In this document: positions 7,991-15,665 of the stretch, in pieces
How the letters are laid out: the number at the start of each line of letters is the position of its first letter
Numbering within the stretch: position 1 is the stretch's first letter
Assembly (NCBI GenBank): GCA_016717205.1
Contig: JADKGC010000011.1
Location: forward strand, 62,001-126,000
Length of the DNA: 64,000 bases
Source of the DNA: Candidatus Flexifilum breve
GTDB lineage: Bacteria > Chloroflexota > Anaerolineae > Aggregatilineales > Phototrophicaceae
Direction: 5' to 3'
Program-made: the position numbers and the translations under genes
Notes under the pieces: generated by a model
Told to the model about the DNA's origin: nothing
Seen by the model: only the letters and a program-made list of their open reading frames with translations
Database searches by the model: none

Positions 7991-8608
7991 TTATTCGGCT
8001 TGATAGTATTCGATGATCGACAGCAGCATGGTGTTGATGTAGGTGTTGACCTGCCGCAGCAAATGCGCCCATTCCGACGCGCTGCGCGGCACGTTCAGCT
8101 CTGACCACGTGAGCACGGCGTTGGTGACAAAATCGCTGAAATAAAAGAAACCGCGCACGGCCTGGGGCAGCGACAGCCCATCTTTTTCCAGAATCGCCGC
8201 GTAATCTTTGCCGATGCGAATGGCCTCCGCGAGGCGGTTATCCGGTGACCCGGCGGCCAGATACGCGCGCAGCCCTTCCAGCACGCGCCGCCCCTGATCG
8301 CGCATGGTCGCCCGCGTGGCTTCGCTCATGGAGGCGTACCACGCTTCTTGATTCAGCGTGCCGCCGCCCACGGTCATGCGCGTTTGACCGAGCGCATTCT
8401 GGAGGATCACCTGCACTTCGAGCGGCTGTAGTTCGCCCTGCGTCGCCGCATACTGCGTTAAATCCGCTTTGCGAAAGCGGCGATGCCCGCCCGGCGTACG
8501 ACGCGACGGGAGATCGCCTTTATCGGCCCAGTTGCGCACCGTGGCCGGGTGCACGCCTAACAGGTCGGCGGCTTGGCGCAAACTAACCCATTCCGATGTT
8601 TCTGTCAT
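7991..8608 (-). CDS. HTH regulator with C-terminal helical sensor-like domain
   Basis: A 205-residue protein. Residues about 7-60 form a MerR/excisionase-type winged helix (SLRQAADLLGVHPATVRNW, then PGGHRRFRKADL), which binds DNA. The remaining 140 residues are all-helical, with a pattern (GLSLPQAVRGFFYFSDFV and terminal ISIIEYY-like helix) reminiscent of the globin-like N-terminal domain of RsbR/RsbT co-antagonists, possibly an input module. That second assignment is tentative. The start at 8608 has a full AGGAGG eight bases upstream; the in-frame upstream extension to 8698 is not needed. A TATACT hexamer lies about 22 bases before the start. It is placed directly before dprA and may regulate it. 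Confidence 0.82.
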   Translation of the reverse strand: MTETSEWVSLRQAADLLGVHPATVRNWADKGDLPSRRTPGGHRRFRKADLTQYAATQGELQPLEVQVILQNALGQTRMTVGGGTLNQEAWYASMSEATRATMRDQGRRVLEGLRAYLAAGSPDNRLAEAIRIGKDYAAILEKDGLSLPQAVRGFFYFSDFVTNAVLTWSELNVPRSASEWAHLLRQVNTYINTMLLSIIEYYQAE

Positions 8609-8648
8609 GTGTCCTCCTGTATCTCTCTTAGTATACAGTCGGATTGGC

Positions 8649-9413
8649 CTATTCGGGTACGAGTTTGCGCCCCTCGACATAGATCGCCACCTGCACATCG
8701 GCTACGCCGACCTGCGGCGCGACGATCACCCGGAGCGGGAACATGGCCCCCGATTCCAGATGAATGCCGTCGAGATCGACGACGCGGTAGCCCATCAGCA
8801 GATCGTGCTCATCCAGCAGCAGCACCACCGCGCGTAGGGCTTCGGCGGGCAGGGTGCCCGCGTTGCTCACAGCGGCGCTGACGACATAGCGCCCATCCGT
8901 CAGCGGCTCCGCGGTGACCGCGTCTGCTTGCAGCGTCACCCAAGCGGCATCGGCGCTGCGGCTCGCCCCGATCAGCCGCGCGCTGCCGCTGGCCGGGCTG
9001 CGCGTATCAAAGACCGCCTGATACGGTGCGAACCCGCCCGCTGGGATGATCGCCTGTTCAAGGGCGATCTGCTCAATGTAGCTGGCCAACTGGACTTCGA
9101 GCACCACTCCTGTCACCGCATACGGCAGCGGATTGAAAATCATTCCCAGACACAAACGCGAATGTTCGCGTGTTTCATAGCAGACCGGATTATCATAGGC
9201 GAGCGGAAGGCCCGCCGGAGAAATAACTGTCATAACTGCCGCGCGCGTCGGCGCTGCTCTCGGAGACGCTAACCGCCCTATCGTCAAGGTGACACTTGGA
9301 TAAGTGGTCGGTAAGGTACTCGGAGAGGCGTGATCCGTAACAACGTTGCATCCAGCGACCCAGGTACTCATAAACAGCCCCAGGATCAGCGGACGCCAGC
9401 CCCAGTACCCCAT
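8649..9413 (-). CDS. Lipoprotein of unknown function
   Basis: A 254-residue exported lipoprotein. The signal helix PLILGLFMSTW ends in VAGC, a lipobox with the lipidated cysteine at residue 22, followed by a Ser/Thr/Pro-rich linker. The rest is predicted beta-rich with two similar halves (PYAVTGVVLEVQLASY and DGRYVVSAAVSNAGTLPAEALRAVVLLLD). The second has the pattern of a CARDB/FxLYD-type beta-sandwich domain, in which contrasts such as LLMGYRVVDL and PLRVIV are common. The closest match by pattern is an FxLYD-like domain, but this is inference. It is divergent from cinA and upstream of the HTH-dprA pair on the same strand. Confidence 0.78.
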   Translation of the reverse strand: MGYWGWRPLILGLFMSTWVAGCNVVTDHASPSTLPTTYPSVTLTIGRLASPRAAPTRAAVMTVISPAGLPLAYDNPVCYETREHSRLCLGMIFNPLPYAVTGVVLEVQLASYIEQIALEQAIIPAGGFAPYQAVFDTRSPASGSARLIGASRSADAAWVTLQADAVTAEPLTDGRYVVSAAVSNAGTLPAEALRAVVLLLDEHDLLMGYRVVDLDGIHLESGAMFPLRVIVAPQVGVADVQVAIYVEGRKLVPE

Positions 9414-9536
9414 GAGCGGATTTATCCCTCATTATCCCATACCGCTGTTCGGTTATCCCACATTATATCCGTATCAAGTAGAATTGTCAGGGGATCAAAG
9501 AGGCAATATTTCAAATTGCCGGGGAGCATAGTCATT

Positions 9537-10019
9537 ATGGATGATATACGCTTAGAAGCGCTCATCGGCGACGCGCTCAAACGCCGCGGTTGGACGGTGT
9601 GCACAGCGGAATCCTGCACCGGGGGCTTGATCGCGCATCGCCTGACGAACATCAGCGGGAGTTCCGCCTATGTACTCGGCGGCGTCGTGACCTATTCCAA
9701 CGAAGCGAAGATGAAGCTGATCGGGGTGCCGGAAGCCACGTTGAGCGCGCATGGAGCGGTCAGCGCGGCCACGGCGCAGGCGATGGCGGAGGGGGTGCGC
9801 GCCCTGTTTAATGCGGATATCGCCCTGAGCGTCACCGGAATCGCTGGGCCGGGCGGTGGTTCGCCGGAGAAGCCCGTCGGGCTGGTGTATATCGGTTTGG
9901 CGTTGCGCGACCGCGAGACGCAGGTCAACCGCTACCTATGGGATGGCGACCGCGAATCGAACAAAGCCCGCAGCGCGGATGCTGCCTTGCAGATGATCTA
10001 CGCCGCAGCCAAAGCCTAA
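9537..10019 (+). CDS. pncC: CinA C-terminal domain protein, nicotinamide-nucleotide amidase
   Basis: The protein is expected to deamidate nicotinamide mononucleotide to nicotinate mononucleotide, recycling NAD. The 160-residue product equals a stand-alone CinA C-terminal domain. Its catalytic segment is TAESCTGGLIAHRLT (Ser and surrounding residues), followed by YVLGGVVTYSNEAK and SVTGIAGPGGGSPEKPVG. An upstream in-frame extension from 9330 overlaps the divergent lipoprotein gene and lacks homology; the ATG at 9537 has GGGGAG ten bases upstream. The N-terminal MoaB-like domain of full CinA is absent, as in E. coli YgaD/PncC. Confidence 0.93.
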   Translation: MDDIRLEALIGDALKRRGWTVCTAESCTGGLIAHRLTNISGSSAYVLGGVVTYSNEAKMKLIGVPEATLSAHGAVSAATAQAMAEGVRALFNADIALSVTGIAGPGGGSPEKPVGLVYIGLALRDRETQVNRYLWDGDRESNKARSADAALQMIYAAAKA

Positions 10020-10040
10020 AAGCAAGAAACGAGAAAGATT

Positions 10041-10190
10041 CAACGCAAAGGCGCGAAGACGCAAGGACGCCAAGCAAGATACAGAATTACCTGAGAGTGT
10101 CGCTGCTGATGCTTGATTGAAGCAAGACCCGACCTGCCCCGTTTTTTGTCACCCTACTTTGCGCCTTGGCGTCGTGGCGTCTTTGCGTTG
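10041..10190. repeat. Inverted repeat of the cgcaaag type
   Basis: The arms caacgcaaaggcgcgaagac (10041-10060 and on to 10075) and its reverse complement ending ctttgcgttg (10158-10190) flank an 80-base spacer between the cinA and VOC genes. The period-eight to nine purine-rich pattern (aacgcaaaggcgc...) is a widespread style of intergenic repeat. The related element at 29376-29427 uses cgcagag units. A hairpin at this place would separate the convergent transcripts. Confidence 0.65.
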
Positions 10191-10207
10191 AGTCTTTTCT
10201 TTGCGCT

Positions 10208-11056
10208 TTACCCGTTCAGGATGCGAACTTGGTTGCCGTCCTGATCCACGACGAGCGCCGCGCCCGTCCCGCTGATCGTGATGGGCAACCCGGCGGCCTG
10301 CACACGTTCGATCACGGTTTTCGCTGCGCCGGGCACCACCAGATCCCACCAGTCGAGGCCGACTGCCGTCTGCGGCGGCAGCATGCGCCCCGCCCACGTA
10401 TTCGTGCCCAGGTGATGGTGATAGCCACCCGCGGAGAAGAACAGCGCGCCGGGATAATTGCGCACGACGACATCCAGCCCGAGTACGCCGTTGTAGAACG
10501 CCTCCGCTTTTGCCAGATCCGACACATGCAGATGTACATGCCCGATGATCGTCCCGGTGGGGATCGCATCGTAGGGCGTCGGGTCGGCGGCGTTGACCAG
10601 CGCGCGCAGATTGAGCGGTTCGGTCGCCATTTGCAGATCGCCTTGGATATACGTCCACTCGTCACGCCGCCGATCCCGGTAGATTTCCAGTCCGTTGCCA
10701 TCGGGATCAGACAGGTAGAGCGCCTCGCTCACCAGATGATCGGATGCGCCACCGATGGGGTAATTGGCTTCGACTAAGCGTTTGAGCACTTTGCCGAGCG
10801 CGGGACGACTGGGCGTGAGAATCGCCACATGATACAGCCCGGTCGAACGCGAGGGCTTGGGCGTGAACTGCTGATTCCCCACCAGCGTGATGATGGGCGC
10901 GGAGTCACCTGCCGAGAGCGCGACCGAATGCTCGCCGATCTCGGTGGCCTGCAAGCCGAGGATATCGCGGTAGAAGCCGAGCGACCGACTCAGGTCGCGC
11001 ACGCGAAAACGAGCTGCGGCGATATAGGTGGAGTCGGGGAGGCGAAAGTCGGCCAT
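10208..11056 (-). CDS. Two-domain VOC (glyoxalase/extradiol dioxygenase) family protein
   Basis: A 282-residue metal-dependent enzyme with two vicinal-oxygen-chelate modules, each a repeat of the beta-alpha-beta-beta-beta unit. The first is residues about 12-130, with RDLSRSLGFYRDILGL, GLYHVAIL and DPDGNGLEIYRD. The second is about 165-282, with GHVHLHVSDLAKAEAFYNGVLGL, GGYHHHLGTNTW and DQDGNQVRI. The His in GLYHVA, GHVHLHV and GGYHHH and the Glu of LEIY are likely metal ligands. This matches the CatE-like family (catechol 2,3-dioxygenase fold); the substrate is not predictable. The start follows the upstream reductase stop by three bases, indicating an operon. Confidence 0.88.
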   Translation of the reverse strand: MADFRLPDSTYIAAARFRVRDLSRSLGFYRDILGLQATEIGEHSVALSAGDSAPIITLVGNQQFTPKPSRSTGLYHVAILTPSRPALGKVLKRLVEANYPIGGASDHLVSEALYLSDPDGNGLEIYRDRRRDEWTYIQGDLQMATEPLNLRALVNAADPTPYDAIPTGTIIGHVHLHVSDLAKAEAFYNGVLGLDVVVRNYPGALFFSAGGYHHHLGTNTWAGRMLPPQTAVGLDWWDLVVPGAAKTVIERVQAAGLPITISGTGAALVVDQDGNQVRILNG

Positions 11057-11059
11057 GTC

Positions 11060-11653
11060 CTAGACCTTTACGAGCTTGAAGGCGAGATCAGTGCCCATGC
11101 CGTGGTCATAGCCGAGAAACACGATGAAGCGCACGAGATGATCGAGGTGCATCGCTTCTTTCGCCCCGCCCACATCGACCACCTCAAAGCCGATGTCCTC
11201 CAGCAGCGTCTTGACGACGGCTTTGGCAGCGCTGTCGTTCCCGGCGATGAAGGCGGTTAATCCCTGGGCAGCGGGATTCGCAATCACCTGTGAGAAGATG
11301 TGATTGAAGGCCTTCACGACTTTCGAGTCGGGCAGCAGCGCCTGAACGCGTTCGGTCGTGGACAGCGGATCGGTGCCTTGAAAGTCGTTCGCCGTTTCGA
11401 TGACGATTTTGCCCTTGAGCCCAGGCAGCTCGCTGACCACTTCGGCGACGCTGCCGAAGGGGATGGCGAGAATGATCACCTCACCAAAACTGACCGCTTC
11501 CGCCTGCGTTCCACCCTGCGCGCCGATGGCTTGGGCAGCGGTCTGCGCTTTGCTCGCGTCCCGCGAGCCGAAAAACACGGCGTGCCCGGCTTTGATCAAG
11601 CGCTGCCCAACGCCGCTCGCGATTCTCCCGGTCCCGATGATTCCGATCTGCAT
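11060..11653 (-). CDS. NADP-dependent oxidoreductase, F420H2:NADP reductase-like
   Basis: A 197-residue Rossmann-fold protein beginning MQIGIIGTGRIASGVGQRL (GxGxxxxG nucleotide site) and FGSRDASKA. Position 30-33 (SRD) is typical for NADP(H) selectivity in this group. Next come VIILAIPFGSV, then DSKVVKAFNHIFSQV. The family includes coenzyme F420-dependent NADP reductases as well as many uncharacterised reductases, and no F420 genes are visible here, so the cofactor partner is left open. GGGAG lies seven bases before the start. It is followed after three bases by the VOC gene. Confidence 0.85.
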   Translation of the reverse strand: MQIGIIGTGRIASGVGQRLIKAGHAVFFGSRDASKAQTAAQAIGAQGGTQAEAVSFGEVIILAIPFGSVAEVVSELPGLKGKIVIETANDFQGTDPLSTTERVQALLPDSKVVKAFNHIFSQVIANPAAQGLTAFIAGNDSAAKAVVKTLLEDIGFEVVDVGGAKEAMHLDHLVRFIVFLGYDHGMGTDLAFKLVKV

Positions 11654-11670
11654 AGCTTCTCCCTTGTCAA

Positions 11671-11763
11671 AGTCAACAGTATCAGTTCACAGTTCACAGT
11701 GCGAACATGAACCCGGCATGGGTGTTCTTTGACTTTTCACTGAAAACAGTGAACGGTGAACTC
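11671..11763. repeat. Heptamer inverted repeat, cagttca variant
   Basis: The segment upstream of the reductase holds cagttca-type heptamers (atcagttcacagttcacagt) and, after about 40 bases, the opposite orientation (cagtgaacggtgaac). The layout equals that of the aggactg/cagtcct repeats elsewhere in the window. No promoter elements are obvious within it. Confidence 0.6.
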
Positions 11764-11767
11764 CCGA

Positions 11768-12523
11768 TTATCCGGCGGTGAGGCCGCCATCAATGGCGAT
11801 GGCCTGGCCTGTGATAAAAGACGCTTTGTGACTCAGCAACCATACGACCGTCTCGGCAATTTCCTGCACCGTCCCCAGACGCCGCATGGGGTTGCCCGTG
11901 ACCCGGCGCTGCATGTGTGGGGCGACCTGCACCATGTCGCGCACCATGGGCGTATCGGTGAAGCCGGGGCAGATGGCATTCACGCGGATATTTTGCGCCG
12001 CATATTCGAGCGCCGCCGTCTTGGTCAAACCGATCACGCCGTGCTTGCTGGCGTCATAGGCGCTGGCGTAGGGGAAGCCGACCAAGCCCGCGACCGACGC
12101 GGTGTTGACGATCACCCCGCCACCGCTTTTCAGGAGCAGGGGCAGTTCGTATTTCATGCACAGCCACACGCCTTTGAGATTCACGTTGATAACTTGATCC
12201 CACGCCGCCTCGCCCTGATCGGCGGTCGTGGCCATGACGCCGCCCACGCCTGCATTATTGAATGCGCCATCCAAGTGACCATAGGTTTCATCCGTCGCGG
12301 CGATCAAGGCGCGCACCTGCTCGGCTTTCGAGACATCGCACGGGACGAAGATCGCACCGCCGCCCGCCGCTTGAATCTGCTCTGCTGTTTCCGCGCCCAA
12401 CGCCGCGTTCACATCGGAGACGACGACACGCGCCCCTTCCCCCGCCAGTGCGAGCGCAGTTTCGCGGCCAATCCCCGACGCGCCGCCCGTCACCAGAATC
12501 ACTTTTTCAGCCAGTAAACTCAT
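11768..12523 (-). CDS. Short-chain dehydrogenase/reductase
   Basis: A 251-residue classical SDR that oxidises or reduces an alcohol/ketone using NAD(P). It has VTGGASGIGRETAL (cofactor motif TGxxxGxG, residues 12-18), acidic Asp in VVVSDVN at the end of beta 2, which favours NAD(H), FNNAGVGG, and the catalytic Ser-Tyr-Lys set (NTASVAG; YASAYDASKHG). The C-terminus ITGQAIAIDGGLTAG is the usual SDR ending. The substrate is not predictable; similar sequences are annotated as glucose 1-dehydrogenase or 3-oxoacyl-ACP reductase. GAGGGA lies seven bases upstream of the ATG. Confidence 0.93.
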   Translation of the reverse strand: MSLLAEKVILVTGGASGIGRETALALAGEGARVVVSDVNAALGAETAEQIQAAGGGAIFVPCDVSKAEQVRALIAATDETYGHLDGAFNNAGVGGVMATTADQGEAAWDQVINVNLKGVWLCMKYELPLLLKSGGGVIVNTASVAGLVGFPYASAYDASKHGVIGLTKTAALEYAAQNIRVNAICPGFTDTPMVRDMVQVAPHMQRRVTGNPMRRLGTVQEIAETVVWLLSHKASFITGQAIAIDGGLTAG

Positions 12524-12693
12524 GTTGATTCCCTCAGAAAAACTAACCTGTAGCGATCACACGGTAGGCACTTCTGCACCAAAACGTTGATTTAGAATTA
12601 ATTCAAAACCATAAAACCTAAACACTTTAATTCTTAAGCCGCCTATATAGTGATGATTAAGCACGTACTTCTCATCACCATCGGAGACTTTCC

Positions 12694-13032
12694 ATGAAGA
12701 AACCTATGCTCCTCATGCTCCTCCTCCTACTCGTCGCTGTCAGCGGCCTGCTCGTCGTCAGCGCCCAAACTGAAACCCCGGAAAATCTGCTGTGCACCGA
12801 AGATGGCAGCAACGGCATTCAGTGCAACACCGTGGCTGATAATGAATGCTTCCCCGGCGGTGACATGGCCTGGGAAAGCGGTAACGGCCCGTGTGAACAG
12901 GGAAACCAAGAAGTCTGGGTATGCGGTTGGTACCTCGCCCGCTACAACGCCGGACTGATCAGCACCATGCCGCTGGATTGCCATTGGGTCTTCCCGCCGA
13001 CGCCGACCCCGACCGTGATCCGGTACTCGTAA
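12694..13032 (+). CDS. Small secreted cysteine-rich protein
   Basis: A 112-residue protein with a strongly hydrophobic signal peptide (poly-Leu, residues 5-22, likely cleavage after VSA) and a 75-residue mature part with six cysteines (in LLCTED, GIQCN, NECF, GPCE, WVCGW and LDCHW). Three disulphides are plausible after export. The C-terminus is Pro/Thr-rich (PPTPTPTV), as in many surface proteins of this group. I recognise no family. The upstream 170 bases are AT-rich (12580-12660) with a possible -10 TATAGT at 12646-12651, and a strong terminator follows. It is a single-gene unit. Confidence 0.75.
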   Translation: MKKPMLLMLLLLLVAVSGLLVVSAQTETPENLLCTEDGSNGIQCNTVADNECFPGGDMAWESGNGPCEQGNQEVWVCGWYLARYNAGLISTMPLDCHWVFPPTPTPTVIRYS

Positions 13033-13052
13033 GCTTCACCTGAGCACTGCTG

Positions 13053-13100
13053 CGCTGCGGACAGGCGATAATTGTAGGTGGCTGTCCGCAGCGTTTTTTT
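13053..13100 (+). terminator. Strong rho-independent terminator
   Basis: A perfect 12-base stem (cgctgcggacag / ctgtccgcagcg) with a 17-base loop is followed by seven T residues. It directly follows the small secreted protein gene and ends one base past the stop of the convergent CoA-transferase gene. Confidence 0.9.
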
Positions 13101-14238
13101 ACGCCTGCACGACCCCCTGCGCCGTCAGTTCATCAATTTCAGCCTCCGTATAGCCAAAACTGAGCAAGACCGATCGCGTGTGTTCGCCATAGCCGGGCAC
13201 GGGTGCGAGTTCGGGCAAATCGCCACTGCGAATTGGGCTATGGATGACGGGCATTTCCGACCACGTCCATTCCAGTGAGCGCCGCGTTTCGATCTGCGGG
13301 TGGTTGAGCGCCTCGCTCGGGCGCATGACGCGCGAAAAACAGCAGTCAGCCGGTTCGAGCTGCGCTGCCCACTCCGCCGCCGTCTTAAGCGCGAAGATCT
13401 GCTCCAGTTCCGCCAGCAAATAACGCTGACGTTCTGGCTTTTCGTAGCCTTCAATCAAGTCGGGACGGTTGATCGCCGTGCAGAAGTTCGTCCAGAATTT
13501 CGGTTCGAGCGCCGCCAGCGTGACCGACTGCCCGTCACTGGTCGTGTAGACGTTGTAGCACGCCATTTTGCCGGACAGCCGCCCGCGAATGTGATCGCCC
13601 GCGCTAATGGCTTCGACCCACGAGATCGTCATGAAGGGCAGCGCCGCCTCGAACAGCGAGATATCGAGGAAGGCGCCCTCGCCCGTGCGCTCCCGCCCAA
13701 ACAGCGCCGCGCAAATCCCCGCGACTGCGGAGTACGCGCCGCCGAGATCGGCCACCTGCCCGCCGAAGGGCTGCGGTGAGTTCATTTCGCCGAGCAAGCC
13801 TGCCTCACTGATATAGTTGAGATCATGCCCGCTGCGCTGCGCGTATGGCCCGGTCGCGCCCCAGCCGGAGAGCGCGCAGAACACGAGCCGCGGGTTGATC
13901 GCCTTCAGCGTGTCATAACCGACGTTCAGCCGATCCAGCACGCCGGGGCGGTTGCTCTCGATCAGCACGTCGGCGCTCGCCGCCATCCGCTGGAGCACGG
14001 CTTGCCCGCGTTCGTCTTTCAAGTTGAGGATGACACTCTGCTTGCCGCGATTGGTCGCGCCGAAGTACGCGCCCTGCTCGTCGATGAGGGGCGGCATCCA
14101 GCGCGCATAATCGCCGCCGCCGGGTGCTTCGATCTTGATGATCTCCGCGCCCAGATCGGCCAGCATGAGAGTCGCCACGCCGCCGGGGAGCAGGCGCGTC
14201 AGGTCAAGGACACGAATACCCTGTAATGGTTTGGTCAT
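13099..14238 (-). CDS. CaiB/BaiF family CoA transferase (class III)
   Basis: This is a formyl-CoA-transferase-like enzyme that moves CoA between acids, or an alpha-methylacyl-CoA racemase-like member. The 379-residue protein has PLQGIRVLDLTRLLPGG, ADLGAEIIKIE, the segment RGKQSVILNLKD, and SGHDLNYISEAGLLG, where the Asp matches the catalytic position and the Asn-Tyr context fits the racemase-like branch. The ATG at 14238 has CGGAG six bases upstream; the in-frame ATG 12 codons earlier lacks a ribosome site. A terminator of the convergent gene overlaps its end. It stands alone, so the physiological acid is unknown. Confidence 0.9.
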   Translation of the reverse strand: MTKPLQGIRVLDLTRLLPGGVATLMLADLGAEIIKIEAPGGGDYARWMPPLIDEQGAYFGATNRGKQSVILNLKDERGQAVLQRMAASADVLIESNRPGVLDRLNVGYDTLKAINPRLVFCALSGWGATGPYAQRSGHDLNYISEAGLLGEMNSPQPFGGQVADLGGAYSAVAGICAALFGRERTGEGAFLDISLFEAALPFMTISWVEAISAGDHIRGRLSGKMACYNVYTTSDGQSVTLAALEPKFWTNFCTAINRPDLIEGYEKPERQRYLLAELEQIFALKTAAEWAAQLEPADCCFSRVMRPSEALNHPQIETRRSLEWTWSEMPVIHSPIRSGDLPELAPVPGYGEHTRSVLLSFGYTEAEIDELTAQGVVQA

Positions 14239-14415
14239 GATCACTCCGAGCAAGTGCTGCAGGCGCTGTGCCAACCATAACGCAATCCGCGACGGGGATC
14301 GAAAATTCGACGCTGGCTGAGATCGTAGGTCAAACGTCAGCCGGGGGACAGGCAGCGCATGGCACTTTACCGCATAATGAAAGGTAGAACGTTTCTACCT
14401 CAACAAGGAAGCACC

Positions 14416-15069
14416 ATGTTCCGGCGGATCACTCTGCTCATTTTCGCGCTCACCGTCACCTTGACGGCGGCGGGCGTTTCCGTCTTTCCGACTTACGCTC
14501 AAACTTACTGTATGTCTGTGACCTCCCGGCTGGCGATCGGCGCGCATGGCGTCGTCACCCCCGGTCTGCCCAATGTGCTGCGCGATCAGCCTGTGCCCGG
14601 CGGCGGCGCGATTCTCGCTTACATCCCCGCGGGCGGCGTGTTCACTGTTGTCGACGGCCCGGAGTGCAACAATGGCATCACGTGGTGGCAAGTCGACTAT
14701 GACGGTATCGTCGGGTGGACGCCCGAAGGCCAGTGGAGTACCTACTGGACAGAACCTGCGGTCAACAGCGAAGCGACCGCCAGCCCGGCGGCGAGTGTCC
14801 CGACCACCCCGACGCAGTGTACACTTGCGCCGCGCCTGACGATCAACGACCCGGCGCAAGTGACGCCCGGCCTCCCGAATCGCGTGCGCGTCGCGCCGAC
14901 GTTTGCCGCGCGCGTGCTCGGCCTGATCCCCGGCGGCGGCGTGTTCACCGTGCTGACGGAGGGCGTATGCGCGGATAGCGTGTACTGGTATCAGGTGGAC
15001 TACAACGGGCTCATCGGCTGGACGGCGGAAGGGCGCAATACGACCTACTGGCTCGCGCCACAGGGTTGA
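14416..15069 (+). CDS. Secreted protein with two SH3-like domains
   Basis: A 217-residue exported protein: signal peptide over residues 1-29 (ending TYAQ), then two homologous bacterial SH3-type repeats of about 70 residues (about 35-105 and 128-205). Each shows VVTPGLPN or QVTPGLPNRVR, then GGGVFTV, then a Trp/Tyr-containing strand (WWQVDYDGIVGWTPEG; YWYQVDYNGLIGWTAEG). A Thr/Ala/Pro linker joins them. Such domains usually bind peptides or glycans at the cell surface; a ligand cannot be named. AAGGAA lies five bases before the start at 14416. Upstream in-frame codons lack signal-peptide character and are left out. Confidence 0.86.
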   Translation: MFRRITLLIFALTVTLTAAGVSVFPTYAQTYCMSVTSRLAIGAHGVVTPGLPNVLRDQPVPGGGAILAYIPAGGVFTVVDGPECNNGITWWQVDYDGIVGWTPEGQWSTYWTEPAVNSEATASPAASVPTTPTQCTLAPRLTINDPAQVTPGLPNRVRVAPTFAARVLGLIPGGGVFTVLTEGVCADSVYWYQVDYNGLIGWTAEGRNTTYWLAPQG

Positions 15070-15135
15070 AGTTGCTATCCAACGTCAGTTAGGGATGAGC
15101 CTCATTCGCTCCTCCCCTCACCCCCAACCCCTCTC

Positions 15136-15359
15136 CTGTCAGGGGTAGGTTTTTAATGCTTCCTAATGGAATGCGCGTTTCTTTCGCCAAAACCCCCTGT
15201 AGGGACGAGGCATGCCTCGTCCTGTTTTTCTCTGGATTGAACCAAAAGCCTGCCATCCGTGAAAGCAAAAGAAGGTTTTAGCCAATAGGGTGACGGTTAT
15301 TTTGGCAAAGGAGGACGAGGCATGCCTCGTCCCTACAATTGAAAACCTACCCCTGTCAG
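15136..15359. mobile_element. MITE-like foldback element, copy 1
   Basis: The element is bounded by inverted ends gggtaggtttt (15143-15153) and aaaacctaccc (15342-15352) and flanked on both sides by the same seven bases ctgtcag (15136-15142, 15353-15359), which look like a target-site duplication. Two copies of the 20-base palindrome ggacgaggcatgcctcgtcc sit symmetrically inside it (15203-15222 and 15313-15332), and the halves are inverse to each other (cgccaaaa / ttttggc). There is no coding capacity, so it would need a transposase supplied elsewhere. It interrupts a CCCCTCTCC-type hairpin repeat. Confidence 0.72.
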
Positions 15360-15515
15360 CACCCCCTCTCCCACGCAAGCGGGGAGAGGGGAGACAAACA
15401 GGTTTTTGCTGTCTCCTCTCCCTGAATTCGGGGAGGGGCCGGGGGTGGGGTCAGAACTCCGTATTCATAAGTTAAATTGCATAAGTCGGTTCTCGAAACA
15501 AATCCACGAATGGAA

Positions 15516-15573
15516 GTAGGCGCGCACCTGCGTGTGCGCCCGAAACCGGGTAGACACATCGGTCTACCCCTAC
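15516..15573. repeat. GTAGGGGCGCAC-type hairpin, copy 1
   Basis: An imperfect hairpin of 58 bases starting gtaggcgcgcacctgcgtgt and ending ggtctacccctac. It matches 35612-35667 over its whole length, and half of it recurs as the perfect palindrome at 31552-31579. Confidence 0.65.
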
Positions 15574-15615
15574 ATTGGAACTTTCGCGAGTCGACTTTAG
15601 ACAGCGCACAGGATC

Positions 15616-15644
15616 AAAAACGCCCATCAATGACGGGCGTTTTT
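15616..15644 (-). terminator. Bidirectional terminator downstream of the FmdB-like gene
   Basis: The stem cgccc / gggcg, extended by five A and five T on the two sides, has an eight-base loop. On the minus strand it follows the stop of the FmdB-like gene by about 20 bases, so it ends that transcript; it also reads in the other direction. Confidence 0.8.
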
Positions 15645-15665
15645 CATGATAAATAATGACGGCCG

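Larger units (their letters stand above)
15070..15665. other. Gene-free region made of repeats
   Basis: These 596 bases between the SH3 protein and the FmdB-like gene hold, in order, the MITE-like element, a CCCCTCTCC hairpin (15361-15390), an EcoRI-centred repeat (gaattcggggaggggccggg, 15424 on, shared with 63448 on), a 58-base hairpin (15516-15573) and a terminator. No coding region or RNA gene was recognised. Confidence 0.7.

Noticed and set aside
11060..11653. Evidence for coenzyme F420 use
   Set aside because: The reductase resembles F420-dependent NADP reductases, but no F420 biosynthesis or other F420 enzyme is in the window, and the family has many members with other partners.
15070..15665. 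tRNA or small RNA gene in the long gene-free stretches
   Set aside because: The hairpins present are all explained by dispersed repeats; no cloverleaf or conserved T-arm sequence was seen here or in the other gene-free regions.
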